Positions 34,434 to 42,394 of a stretch of DNA of 64,000 nucleotides are shown piece by piece. The position numbers and the translations under genes were made by a program. This DNA comes from Ravibacter sp037191015 (GTDB lineage: Bacteria > Bacteroidota > Bacteroidia > Cytophagales > Spirosomataceae): NCBI GenBank assembly GCA_037191015.1, contig JBBCKD010000027.1:558001-622000 (forward strand), read 5' to 3'. Every line of letters starts with the position of its first letter. Position 1 is the first letter of the stretch. The notes under the pieces are model-generated. The model saw only the letters and a list, made by a program, of their open reading frames with translations. It was not told the DNA's origin and searched no databases.

Positions 34434-34975
34434 ATAAATTTCACCATTTCGTTCAGTATCTCTGCCTTCTTCAATTCAATCGACGCATGTTCTTCCACCA
34501 GCTTAGGATCCCGGTTAAAAGCTCCGGCTGCGCTCCTGAGCTCGGAAGTGGCTTCCCTCAATAGTTCGAATTCCCTTCTGAGCCGGCTGAAATCCGGTTG
34601 CCGGCATAGCTGCGATTGTGTAAGACAAATTTCCATGAATTCCTCGTACTGGTTGTCAGCTTCAGATACCGCGCTGATCTGAAGCCGGTTATCGAATATT
34701 TCCTGTTTAACCACGACGTCATTATTACCCGCCTGAAAGCGCAGGAAAACTCCGATACAGAGAACAGCTGCCGCGGCTCCCAGCCATTGCTTCCTGTAGT
34801 GCCAGGTCTCATTCCGGAGCTTTACCTCTATGGCATCCCATATTTCTCCTCGCGGTGTGTATACCGGAAGATCATAGTAGCCCCCGTCCAGTTTCTTTGC
34901 CACCGCTTCCCAAACCCGTTCCGGCGGCGTGTATTCCGGCAGCATCCGCTTCAGATCCCCGTCATTTGTTTCCAT
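34430..34975 (-). CDS. Probable anti-sigma factor (single-pass membrane protein)
   Basis: A 181-residue protein. The N-terminal cytoplasmic part (about 1-65) contains two short repeats, YTPPERVWEAVAKKLD and YTPRGEIWDAIEVKLR, followed by one hydrophobic helix (WLGAAAAVLCIGVFLRF, about 85-101) and a periplasmic part. The position directly behind an ECF sigma-factor gene with a 14-base overlap, and the 4-base overlap with the next gene, strongly suggest that it holds the sigma factor at the membrane. No zinc-binding HxxxCxxC motif is present. Assignment rests on topology and context. Confidence 0.72.
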   Translation of the reverse strand: METNDGDLKRMLPEYTPPERVWEAVAKKLDGGYYDLPVYTPRGEIWDAIEVKLRNETWHYRKQWLGAAAAVLCIGVFLRFQAGNNDVVVKQEIFDNRLQISAVSEADNQYEEFMEICLTQSQLCRQPDFSRLRREFELLREATSELRSAAGAFNRDPKLVEEHASIELKKAEILNEMVKFI

Positions 34976-35492
34976 TACAGATTTTTGAGGTTAAGATTGC
35001 CTTTAATCTCTTTTTGGCATAAAAGAGCTGTGATTTCGATGTTCCCTCGGAGATCCCGCACATTTCGGCTACTTCATGATGAGTATAGCCCTCTACTTCA
35101 ATCAATACGAAGACGGTCCTGTAGCCAGTGGGCAGCGAAAGAATGGCCTCTTCGAGATGTGCGGCATTTACCGAGTCTTCTATCCAGTCTACGAAGGGCT
35201 CATGTATTTGGCTGGTCAGCGGCTCGAAAACCTCCATCTTCCGCTGCTGTAAAGATTTCCGTACAATTATTACCTTTATCCAGGCTCCAAGCGTCGACTC
35301 TCTTCTGAACTTATTCAAATGCCGGAAAACCTCCACGAATCCTTCCTGCAGCGCATCGCCTGCATCGTCAAAATTTCCTGTTATCCGGTACGCCAGCGTG
35401 TACATGGCTTTTTTATAACGGTCATACAACTCGCGCTGCGCAATCCTGTTTCCCGATAAGCATTCTGCAATCAACTGTTGCTCAGTTTGCAT
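34962..35492 (-). CDS. ECF-type RNA polymerase sigma factor
   Basis: A 176-residue sigma-70 family protein of the extracytoplasmic-function class. Region 2 spans about residues 8-80 (YKKAMYTLAYRITGNFDDAGDALQ, with core-binding and -10 recognition), and region 4 about 110-165 (LPTGYRTVFVLIEVEGYTHHEVAEM with the helix-turn-helix ISEGTSKSQLFYAKKRL). It heads an operon with the anti-sigma and DUF4097-like genes; overlapping stop and start codons couple their translation. A self-activated promoter is expected upstream (35493-35659) but no recognition motif can be inferred. Confidence 0.93.
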   Translation of the reverse strand: MQTEQQLIAECLSGNRIAQRELYDRYKKAMYTLAYRITGNFDDAGDALQEGFVEVFRHLNKFRRESTLGAWIKVIIVRKSLQQRKMEVFEPLTSQIHEPFVDWIEDSVNAAHLEEAILSLPTGYRTVFVLIEVEGYTHHEVAEMCGISEGTSKSQLFYAKKRLKAILTSKICNGNK

Positions 35493-35659
35493 CCTGATTT
35501 TATTTACCTGTTAACCTAAAGAGCAAAGAAAAAGACCTGCCGGTTGTATGAGCCTTAAAAAAACGATAACTTGAAGTCCTGATAAACGGACAAAAGTTTT
35601 TTTGCTCCGGTGCGTTAATATAGATACAACATGACTATCCAGCCCTAATTCCAGCAGCT

Positions 35660-36451
35660 ATGTTCCCGGTAAAAGCCGTCTTTTTATTTTTCACGCTTTT
35701 TTTTACGGTAGTCTGGAAAAGCTCGGCTCCACTGTATGTTCCCCATATTCCCCCGGCGGAGACCGATCCGCTCAGGCTGAGCTGCCTGAAATTTGAAGCG
35801 CTTTATCAAAGCATCGGCGACAGCACCATCACCCCGGATTCAGCGTCTGCTGCGTTTAAAGCGCTTTTCCTGGATCTCAGACAATTAACCGATTCGTTCA
35901 GGCAGGACTGCAACGAAGACCTGGCAAACGGCTATGTCTTTCCTGTAAGAGGATATTACCCGAGAAGCTCCATAGGAGGCCGGGGAAAAGGGTACCGCCC
36001 GACAGGTTTCGACTTCTTCGACTCGAGGGTCCGTAAAAGTCATCCGGCGCACGACCTCTTTATCAGGGATAAGGACAATGACGGCATTGACGATATCATG
36101 TGCGAAGAGGTGGATGTGCTGGCTTTTACAGGCGGGCTCGTGCTGGGCATCCGCCAGGACTGGACGTCGGAAAGCCAGTGGCGTGGAGGAAACTACGTAT
36201 GGGTATACAACCCGTGTCTCAACGCACTCCTGTATTACGCTCACAACAGCACGGTAGACGTTCGCCCGGGACAATGGATCAGGGCCGGCGAAGTGCTCGG
36301 GAAAATGGGGCGTACCGGGTTCAATGCCCAGCAGCCGCGCTCCACTACCCACCTTCATTTTATGTATCTTAAAATTACAGATGAAGGGTTGCCGGAACCC
36401 TATAACCCGCTGAGCCAGCTGATGGAAGCAAAAGTGCTGGATTGGGAGTAG
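35660..36451 (+). CDS. M23-family (LytM) metallopeptidase
   Basis: A 263-residue exported peptidase likely cutting peptidoglycan cross-links. The N-terminus is a signal sequence or membrane anchor (about 1-22). The LytM domain (about 95-245) has the zinc-binding HPAHD and the paired histidines in THLHF; the usual HxGxD reads HPAHD here. Between the first zinc motif and the core strand is an acidic DKDNDGIDD insert that resembles a calcium-binding loop. It is followed by a small GNAT gene 61 bases downstream. Confidence 0.88.
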   Translation: MFPVKAVFLFFTLFFTVVWKSSAPLYVPHIPPAETDPLRLSCLKFEALYQSIGDSTITPDSASAAFKALFLDLRQLTDSFRQDCNEDLANGYVFPVRGYYPRSSIGGRGKGYRPTGFDFFDSRVRKSHPAHDLFIRDKDNDGIDDIMCEEVDVLAFTGGLVLGIRQDWTSESQWRGGNYVWVYNPCLNALLYYAHNSTVDVRPGQWIRAGEVLGKMGRTGFNAQQPRSTTHLHFMYLKITDEGLPEPYNPLSQLMEAKVLDWE

Positions 36452-36512
36452 CGGAGGGGCGGGTACAACTTTATTAATTATTCAAAACCCTTTTATTCCG
36501 CAAAATAACGTT

Positions 36513-36815
36513 ATGGATTTTATAAGAGAAGACGACGGTCAGAACGGCGTAATCAAAGCGCTTAACGAAGAGATCCAGGTAGGTGAGCTGACCTATACCT
36601 GGTCCGGATCAAAACGGATTATCATCGACCATACAGAAGTATACCAGCCTCACGAAGGCAGGGGTATCGGTACGAAGCTGGTAGGGGCCGCGGTAGAATT
36701 TGCGCGTGAAAATGACATCAGGATCCTGCCCCTATGCTCCTTTGCCAGGAAAGTAATTGAAAATGATATGAGTGCCAGAGACCTTCTTTTTGTCCCGGGC
36801 GTTACTCCATCCTGA
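36513..36815 (+). CDS. Small GNAT-family N-acetyltransferase
   Basis: A 100-residue single-domain acetyltransferase of the YjdJ/NATD1 subgroup. The acetyl-CoA-binding loop reads YQPHEGRGIGTKLVGAAVEFA (about residues 47-67 of the protein, shown in part) and RILPLCSFARKVIE closes the domain. It is related to the protein encoded at 24486-24779. The last 14 bases overlap the end of the convergent OmpA-family gene. Substrate is unknown. Confidence 0.83.
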   Translation: MDFIREDDGQNGVIKALNEEIQVGELTYTWSGSKRIIIDHTEVYQPHEGRGIGTKLVGAAVEFARENDIRILPLCSFARKVIENDMSARDLLFVPGVTPS

Positions 36816-38238
36816 TAAACTCAACCCTTCTGTTAGCTGCTTTCCCCTCGCTTGTAGCATTGTCCCCCACCGGTTCAGTTGCTCCCTTCCCGTCCGATCC
36901 GAGCCTGGAAGTTTCGATCCCGAACTCTTTCTGAAGGGCCTCTTTAACAGATTTAGCCCGATCCCTGCTGAGCTTGAGATTCAGCTCGGCGCTGCCGTCA
37001 TTGTCGGTATGACCGACGATATGAACCCTGACAGCACTATTCTCTTTTAAAACGGTGGCGATTTCCTTCAGCACGCCATATGATTCAGGCCTGATCGTTG
37101 CCGAGCCGGAGTCAAAATGAATGCCCGTGGTAGCAAACTTACCTTCATTTATCAGCTTGTGCCGGGTATCGGGCGCTCCTACCGCCAATCTCAGGTTGGA
37201 AATAAAGAACTGGTTGCCCTCCTTTGCATCTGCACGGCTAAAAACCAGGCTGTTGTAAGCAACTTCGTTGACAAAAGCCCGCGGGAGATCCCACACTTTC
37301 GCCTCATTCACATATAGCCTGACTCGCTGCTTCTGCCTCCAGATGGCTACCTTTACCCTGTTGTTGCTCCTGCTGAAAGAGGTAAACTGCGACTTCGTGT
37401 TTTCCATGACCGGTTTCCCTTCATCCCAGATCTCTACCGACATAAGGCCTGCAGGCCGGTTCCCGGCGTCCTGTGGATGAAATCCGAAAAGCACGCCGGC
37501 CTGCCTGTCCCGCCCGAACCGTTGCCATCGGGCAAAATCTTTCTGACTTTGAAGATACACCATCGAAACGGTCAGCGGCTGGTCATAATAACTGTAGTCA
37601 GGCGTTACGGCAAGATCAAATTCTATCGTAAAATTTTCCGGTAGTTGATCTATAAATTCCGGGATCAGCGCTCCCGAAGAGGTAAAGGCAAGCCATCTGG
37701 TATCGCTTCCCCCGAGATTTACGATCTCTCCCGAAGCATTCGTATTCCATCTGGAGGGAAAATCACCTACCTGGTCCTGGGAAAAATCTTCGAAGACAAT
37801 CAGCTTTTCTCCCGGCACAAAATCGTATTTACTATATACGGCAAATGAGGGTTCCTTCGCCGCGGCCGGGCTTGTTTCGTCTGCCGGTTTGTCGTCGCTG
37901 CTTTCCTGTACACCGGCCTCTTCTTCAAGGGAGGATGGTTCCCGAGATTTCACAGGACTTTTGTCTTCTTTGGCGTTCCCGACAGTCTCCTGGCTTTTAT
38001 TTCCCTTGACACTTTCATCCAAAGCTTCCTCTACTTTATCAAGGCCTTTATCTATAGTACGGTCGATCTTACGATTGGCACGGTCTACCGCTTTTCGTTC
38101 AATTTGCCGGCCTATCCTGTCCAGTACCTGCGCCTGGAGGCCGCCGCTCACCATAAGAGAAAGCAGCAAGGCAGGTACTGCTATGGAAAGCCGTCGAAAA
38201 GTCACACCCGGGCAAATCATTTTGCTAAGCGTATGCAT
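36802..38238 (-). CDS. OmpA-family outer-membrane protein with a LamG/jelly-roll-like domain
   Basis: A 478-residue exported protein. A signal peptide ends GLQAQ (about residue 37; the inner ATG at residue 7 is also possible). A charged, low-complexity linker follows (about 40-135), then a beta-rich domain starting VFEDFSQDQVGDFPSRWNT (about 148-345) that resembles sugar-binding jelly-roll domains, and an OmpA peptidoglycan-binding domain (about 365-478) with VHIVGHTDNDGSAELNLKLS and ANRRVEF. It tethers the outer membrane to peptidoglycan. It is divergent from the gamma-carbonic anhydrase gene. Confidence 0.88.
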   Translation of the reverse strand: MHTLSKMICPGVTFRRLSIAVPALLLSLMVSGGLQAQVLDRIGRQIERKAVDRANRKIDRTIDKGLDKVEEALDESVKGNKSQETVGNAKEDKSPVKSREPSSLEEEAGVQESSDDKPADETSPAAAKEPSFAVYSKYDFVPGEKLIVFEDFSQDQVGDFPSRWNTNASGEIVNLGGSDTRWLAFTSSGALIPEFIDQLPENFTIEFDLAVTPDYSYYDQPLTVSMVYLQSQKDFARWQRFGRDRQAGVLFGFHPQDAGNRPAGLMSVEIWDEGKPVMENTKSQFTSFSRSNNRVKVAIWRQKQRVRLYVNEAKVWDLPRAFVNEVAYNSLVFSRADAKEGNQFFISNLRLAVGAPDTRHKLINEGKFATTGIHFDSGSATIRPESYGVLKEIATVLKENSAVRVHIVGHTDNDGSAELNLKLSRDRAKSVKEALQKEFGIETSRLGSDGKGATEPVGDNATSEGKAANRRVEFIRME

Positions 38239-38473
38239 ACCCTAATAGTCAGTGGTTCAGAATTATGAATGTCTAACAAATTTTGTAAACTATCGGCAGA
38301 AATCAAATATACGTTTGCCTTTTGTCATCCGGATAGTCGCAATTTTCTTTCCCTGGGAAACACCGGAAACAGGGAGATTCCTTAAAGAACTTTATCTTTA
38401 CAGCCATACACCAGCCGGGTTCCCGGGCGTAATCCGTACAGCGCCCCGGTATCGGCCAAACAGCAAGACAAAA

Positions 38474-38992
38474 ATGGCATTGATCAAATCCGTCAAAGGC
38501 TTTACGCCTTCTTTCAAAAACGACTGCTGGTTTGCAGAAACCGCTACCCTCATAGGAGATGTCCGGATGGGCGAATTCTGCACGGTGTGGTTCAACGCAG
38601 TAGTCAGGGGAGATGTCAACAGCATAAGAATAGGCGATTACACCAATATCCAGGACGGCGCCGTCATTCATTGTACCTACCTGAAGGCCGCCACTTCCAT
38701 CGGCAGCTACGTTTCGATCGGGCACAATGCCATCGTACATGGATGCACTATCCACGACCACGTTCTGATCGGTATGGGGGCGATCGTTATGGACGGCGCG
38801 GTGATCGAAGAAGGAGCCGTCGTTGCCGCCGGCGCTATTGTAACGCAGGGAAAAATCGTAGAGAAAGGCAGTATCTATGCAGGCAACCCTGCAAGATTTC
38901 TCAAGAAAGTATCGGATGAGCAAAGAGAGTTCAACATCCGGACGGCGCATAACTATGTAAAATACGCCGGATGGTTTACCGAAGATGTCTAA
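38474..38992 (+). CDS. Gamma-type carbonic anhydrase family protein
   Basis: A 172-residue left-handed beta-helix protein, the usual length when started at the ATG at 38474; the open frame extends to 38252 but the extra 74 codons have no homology. The zinc-binding histidines appear in IHCTY, IGHNAIVHG and the hexapeptide-repeat pattern is continuous from about residue 20 to 145, with the conserved YAGNPARFLK near the end. It may hydrate CO2 or be a PaaY/YrdA-type protein of uncertain activity. It is divergent from the OmpA gene. Confidence 0.9.
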   Translation: MALIKSVKGFTPSFKNDCWFAETATLIGDVRMGEFCTVWFNAVVRGDVNSIRIGDYTNIQDGAVIHCTYLKAATSIGSYVSIGHNAIVHGCTIHDHVLIGMGAIVMDGAVIEEGAVVAAGAIVTQGKIVEKGSIYAGNPARFLKKVSDEQREFNIRTAHNYVKYAGWFTEDV

Positions 38993-39151
38993 AAAGCACA
39001 CAAACTGCTGCGTTGTTTTCGGGATCCGGTCTCAGTCATATAACCTGTAGCTCGTTCGGCCTTATCCTCAACGCCTTGCATTTCGGCACTTTTTAAACAT
39101 CTTTAGCAGGGACTAACAAGTAACCCTTTTTAACCTCTGCGGGGTGAGGTC

Positions 39152-40075
39152 TTACGGCAATACAGCGTTCATAGCCCTTACCGCTTCCGCAGACTTGGCA
39201 AAAGCAGCTTTTTCCTTTTCACTCAGGCGGAGGTTTATGATTTTCTCCCAGCCATTGCGCCCGATTACGACCGGCACACCCATGAAAATGTCTTTCTGTC
39301 CGTATTCACCGTTCAGGTATACGCTGCAGGGCACGATTCTGCGCTGGTTACGCACGATGCTCTCTACTATGAAAGCCGTAGCTGCGCCGGGAGCATACCA
39401 TGCGGAAGTGCCGATCAGCTTTGTAAGCGTAGCTCCTCCTACCATGGTATCGGCAGCGATTTTCGCCAGCTTGTCTTCAGAAAGGAAGCGGCTTACCGGG
39501 ATACCGTTATAAGTGGCGAGACGGGTCAGCGGGATCATGGTAGTATCTCCGTGGCCTCCGATCACCATCCCGTCGATATCGTTCGGCGTTACTGCCATTT
39601 CAAGGGCAAGATAGGTCTTGAAGCGTGCGCTGTCCAGGGCGCCGCCCATCCCGATGATGCGCTTCTTCGGAATACCGGCCTCTCTGAAAGCCAGGTACGT
39701 CATTGTGTCCATCGGGTTGGATACTATAACGAGAATCGCCTTGGGAGAATACTTGAGGACATTCTGGGTGACAGATTTCACAATATCTGCATTCACGCCG
39801 ATAAGCTCCTCACGCGTCATTCCCGGCTTGCGCGGCAGACCTGAAGTAATGACAACCACGTCCGACCCTTTGGTCTTCTCGTAATCATTGGTACTGCCGA
39901 CCGGCAGGGTATTAAAGCCTAACAGCGCGGCTGTCTGGTACATATCCAGGGACTTCCCTTCGGCCACTCCCTCTTTAATATCGAGCAGTACAACTTCTTC
40001 TGCAAGTTCGCGACGGATAATGTTGTCGGCGGTGGTCGCTCCAACTGCTCCGGCGCCTACTACAGTAATTTTCAT
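39152..40075 (-). CDS. mdh: Malate dehydrogenase
   Basis: A 307-residue NAD-dependent malate dehydrogenase of the lactate-dehydrogenase-like type. The Rossmann motif is GAGAVGATTA (residues 7-16), the NAD ribose is held by D32 (LLDIKEG), the substrate loop carries R82 and R88 (GLPRKPGMTR), R151 is in DSARF, and the catalytic histidine is H175 in GGHGDT. R82 rather than Gln/Met marks it as a malate rather than lactate enzyme. It catalyses the last step of the TCA cycle. Confidence 0.96.
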   Translation of the reverse strand: MKITVVGAGAVGATTADNIIRRELAEEVVLLDIKEGVAEGKSLDMYQTAALLGFNTLPVGSTNDYEKTKGSDVVVITSGLPRKPGMTREELIGVNADIVKSVTQNVLKYSPKAILVIVSNPMDTMTYLAFREAGIPKKRIIGMGGALDSARFKTYLALEMAVTPNDIDGMVIGGHGDTTMIPLTRLATYNGIPVSRFLSEDKLAKIAADTMVGGATLTKLIGTSAWYAPGAATAFIVESIVRNQRRIVPCSVYLNGEYGQKDIFMGVPVVIGRNGWEKIINLRLSEKEKAAFAKSAEAVRAMNAVLP

Positions 40076-40324
40076 TGGGTATTAATATTTATGTGATTAA
40101 ATGTGTAAAAAAATATGCAGCACAAACCGTTAAGAAAAAGAGCCTAGCGGCTTTTGTACTATTGATGCGTTAAAAATAAGCATACATTGCGCTTGTTGAT
40201 CATTTTGTCCAAGGTTTTTATTCAAACAGTCTTAATCCCTTAACATCTTCAGAATAATTATTTCAAAATATCGCCCCTGACCATTACAGCTACTCTATTT
40301 CTCAAAATTTTCTCTAACCACTAA

Positions 40325-41563
40325 ATGACAACACAAACAGAAAAAAGCGACCTGGCCCACCTTTTAAGTATTCCTGTAATCGTAGCTGCCCTCGGATATT
40401 TTGTCGACATATATGATCTCCTTCTTTTCGGAATAGTAAGAATCCCCAGCCTTGAATCTCTCGGCCTGTCGGCTTCAGATATTTCATCCATAGGTGCTTC
40501 CATTCTCAACTGGCAGATGAGCGGACTTCTCATCGGGGGTATCCTCTGGGGTGTATTGGGCGATAAGAAAGGCCGGCTTTCCGTGCTTTTCGGCTCCATC
40601 CTGACCTATTCGCTGGCTAACATTGCCTGCGGCTTCGTACAGGATGCTTTCACTTATAAAATTTTACGTTTCATTGCAGGTGTCGGGCTGGCCGGGGAAC
40701 TGGGCGCCGGGATCACGCTGGTGTCGGAGATCTTACCGAAAAGGCTGAGAGCGATCGGGACCTCGCTTGTGGCAGGAATAGGGCTTCTGGGCGCAATAGT
40801 TGCCTATTTCACTGTTGAGCTGTTCGACTGGCGCACTGCCTATTTCATCGGCGGCGGGCTGGGCATCCTGTTGCTGCTGCTCCGCGTGGGGGTCTTCGAA
40901 TCGGGGATTTTCGAAAACATCAAAGAACAGAAGCACGTATCGAGAGGAAACTTTTTTATGTTTTTCACGAATCGTGACCGGTTCGTAAGGTACGTTAAAT
41001 GTATCGGTATAGGGATGCCTACCTGGTTTGTAATCGGCATACTCGCTACTTTCGGCAACGAGTTCGGGCAGTTTCTGGGCGTAAAGGGAGGTATCCAGCC
41101 AGGCCTGGCTATTATGTGGTGTTATGTAGGCCTTTCTATGGGCGATCTGGCAAGCGGCGTGATCAGCCATAAGCTCCATTCAAGGAAAAAGGCGGTATTC
41201 CTGCTGATGTTTATTTCATTCATAGGAAGCATCGTCTACATGTTCGGAGGGATCAGGGACTCAGCCACTATTTATGCGCTTTGCGTAGTGACCGGGTTCG
41301 GTATAGGCTACTGGGCCATGTTTGTCACGATCGGCGCCGAACAGTTCGGCACCAACCTGAGAGCAACCGCCGCGACGACGATACCCAATATGGTAAGGGG
41401 AACCGTGGTTGGTATGACTACGCTTTACAGCGTGTTCAAAGGGTCGTTTTCAGTAGTGGAAGCAGGCGCATTGGTGGGGGTCATATGTTATACCATCGGC
41501 TTTTACAGCACGCTGACTATCCCGGAAACCCACGACAGGGACCTCGATTTCCTTGAGGAATAA
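40325..41563 (+). CDS. MFS transporter, metabolite:proton symporter type
   Basis: A 412-residue major-facilitator protein with 12 predicted helices. The helix-2/3 motif G-x-L-x-D-x-x-G-R appears as GVLGDKKGRLS (about residues 77-87) and RFIAGVGLAGELGAG is the sugar/acid-porter motif around helix 4. The inner FEN/ESGIF linker (about 195-215) is typical of the MHS branch that moves organic acids or osmolytes. Substrate not assignable. It is divergent from mdh with a 249-base gap. Confidence 0.85.
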   Translation: MTTQTEKSDLAHLLSIPVIVAALGYFVDIYDLLLFGIVRIPSLESLGLSASDISSIGASILNWQMSGLLIGGILWGVLGDKKGRLSVLFGSILTYSLANIACGFVQDAFTYKILRFIAGVGLAGELGAGITLVSEILPKRLRAIGTSLVAGIGLLGAIVAYFTVELFDWRTAYFIGGGLGILLLLLRVGVFESGIFENIKEQKHVSRGNFFMFFTNRDRFVRYVKCIGIGMPTWFVIGILATFGNEFGQFLGVKGGIQPGLAIMWCYVGLSMGDLASGVISHKLHSRKKAVFLLMFISFIGSIVYMFGGIRDSATIYALCVVTGFGIGYWAMFVTIGAEQFGTNLRATAATTIPNMVRGTVVGMTTLYSVFKGSFSVVEAGALVGVICYTIGFYSTLTIPETHDRDLDFLEE

Positions 41564-41588
41564 CGCCCAGACATTAATATGAACAACG

Positions 41589-41653
41589 AAGGCGCAAAGA
41601 ACACAAAGGTTCACAGAGTTTTTCCTGTGCGGTCTTTGTGTTCTTTGCGCCTT
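41589..41653. repeat. Dispersed intergenic palindrome of the 'caaagaacacaaag' type
   Basis: A 20-bp perfect inverted repeat, left arm 41589-41608 and right arm 41634-41653 (core GGCGCAAAGAACACAAAG and complement). Palindromes built from caaag/ggttcacagag words recur between genes in many bacteria. A related palindrome lies at 48729-48848 in this window. It sits just after the MFS gene. Confidence 0.65.
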
Positions 41654-41654
41654 T

Positions 41655-41681
41655 AAAAAAGTAGCCGGGTTTCCCCCGGCT
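41655..41681 (-). terminator. Rho-independent terminator for the PepSY-like lipoprotein gene
   Basis: On the minus strand AGCCGGG (41681-41675) pairs with CCCGGCT (41669-41663) across a short loop and is followed by TACTTTTTT (41662-41655). It starts eight bases after the lipoprotein stop codon. Confidence 0.75.
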
Positions 41682-41688
41682 GCTTTCA

Positions 41689-42141
41689 TCAATCCTCGAA
41701 ACGCAGGAATTTCCCGTCTTTATCAAATTTCAGCTCAAGCCCGTTGTCCAGCTCTACCTCGACTTCTTCTTTCTTAGAATCCGAATCCCTCTCCCATGCC
41801 ACCACGATTTTCTCCGGGAAATGCTCTTCAACATAAGTCAGGATACTCTCCGGCTTTACAACCGCAACCGGGATGGCCTTTCCGTTCCCGTCTACTTTCC
41901 TGGCGTCCCCGTCTTCCCTGAACTCCAGCTCGAAGTTATTGCTAAGAATAACATCAAATACTGTCTTCTTCAAAAAATCCTTTTCTTTCTTTACCTGCAA
42001 AACCGATTCATCAGGAAAATGCGTAGTAATAAACTGGCTTGCCGCCGATGGGAGAGCACCTTCCGAAACGATATCTTCTTTGTCACAGGCTAAAAATGAA
42101 ACGCCTGCAAGCATCATGACCAACAATGTTTTTTTTCTCAT
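41689..42141 (-). CDS. PepSY-like (DUF2874-type) lipoprotein
   Basis: A 150-residue protein. The signal peptide contains the lipobox VSFLACDKE (acceptor Cys at 19). Two similar halves follow, each starting with a helix (ASQFITTHFPDESVL; ILTYVEEHFPEKIVV) and continuing in strands (ELEFREDGD; ELKFDKDGKF), the arrangement of PepSY-like/beta-lactamase-inhibitor-like domains. These periplasmic proteins are abundant in Bacteroidota and their function is not settled. A terminator follows directly. Confidence 0.82.
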   Translation of the reverse strand: MRKKTLLVMMLAGVSFLACDKEDIVSEGALPSAASQFITTHFPDESVLQVKKEKDFLKKTVFDVILSNNFELEFREDGDARKVDGNGKAIPVAVVKPESILTYVEEHFPEKIVVAWERDSDSKKEEVEVELDNGLELKFDKDGKFLRFED

Positions 42142-42394
42142 ATTAAAAGGATGTTCTTAGTTTTTTACAATTAACGCTATTCAAATCCCGGAAATTGTAT
42201 CGGAGCTTATTCAGTATTGAAGACACCTGCCGGCATTGCAGGCCCGGACAGGTTTTACACAGCATTTAAAAACCGGAACCATTAAAATACGGTGACTTAG
42301 TACTTTTAACTGTTTAGCGGTACTATCAGAGGCCGGGATACATTTTGCAGTCAGCAATAAAGAAAGTTTAATCAACATAAAATAAGTTATCTGA
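42142..42394. other. Intergenic stretch between the lipoprotein and the oxidoreductase operon
   Basis: About 250 bases hold the divergent promoters of the flanking genes. A near match to the -7 box (TACATTTT) occurs at about 42341-42348, upstream of the oxidoreductase. Nothing else was found. Confidence 0.35.

Noticed and set aside
38252..38473. N-terminal extension of the gamma-carbonic anhydrase frame
   Set aside because: The family begins at the ATG at 38474 (about 172 residues); the extension looks like untranslated leader.
38303..39001. 232-codon open frame on the minus strand
   Set aside because: Antisense to the gamma-carbonic anhydrase, whose hexapeptide repeats are clear.
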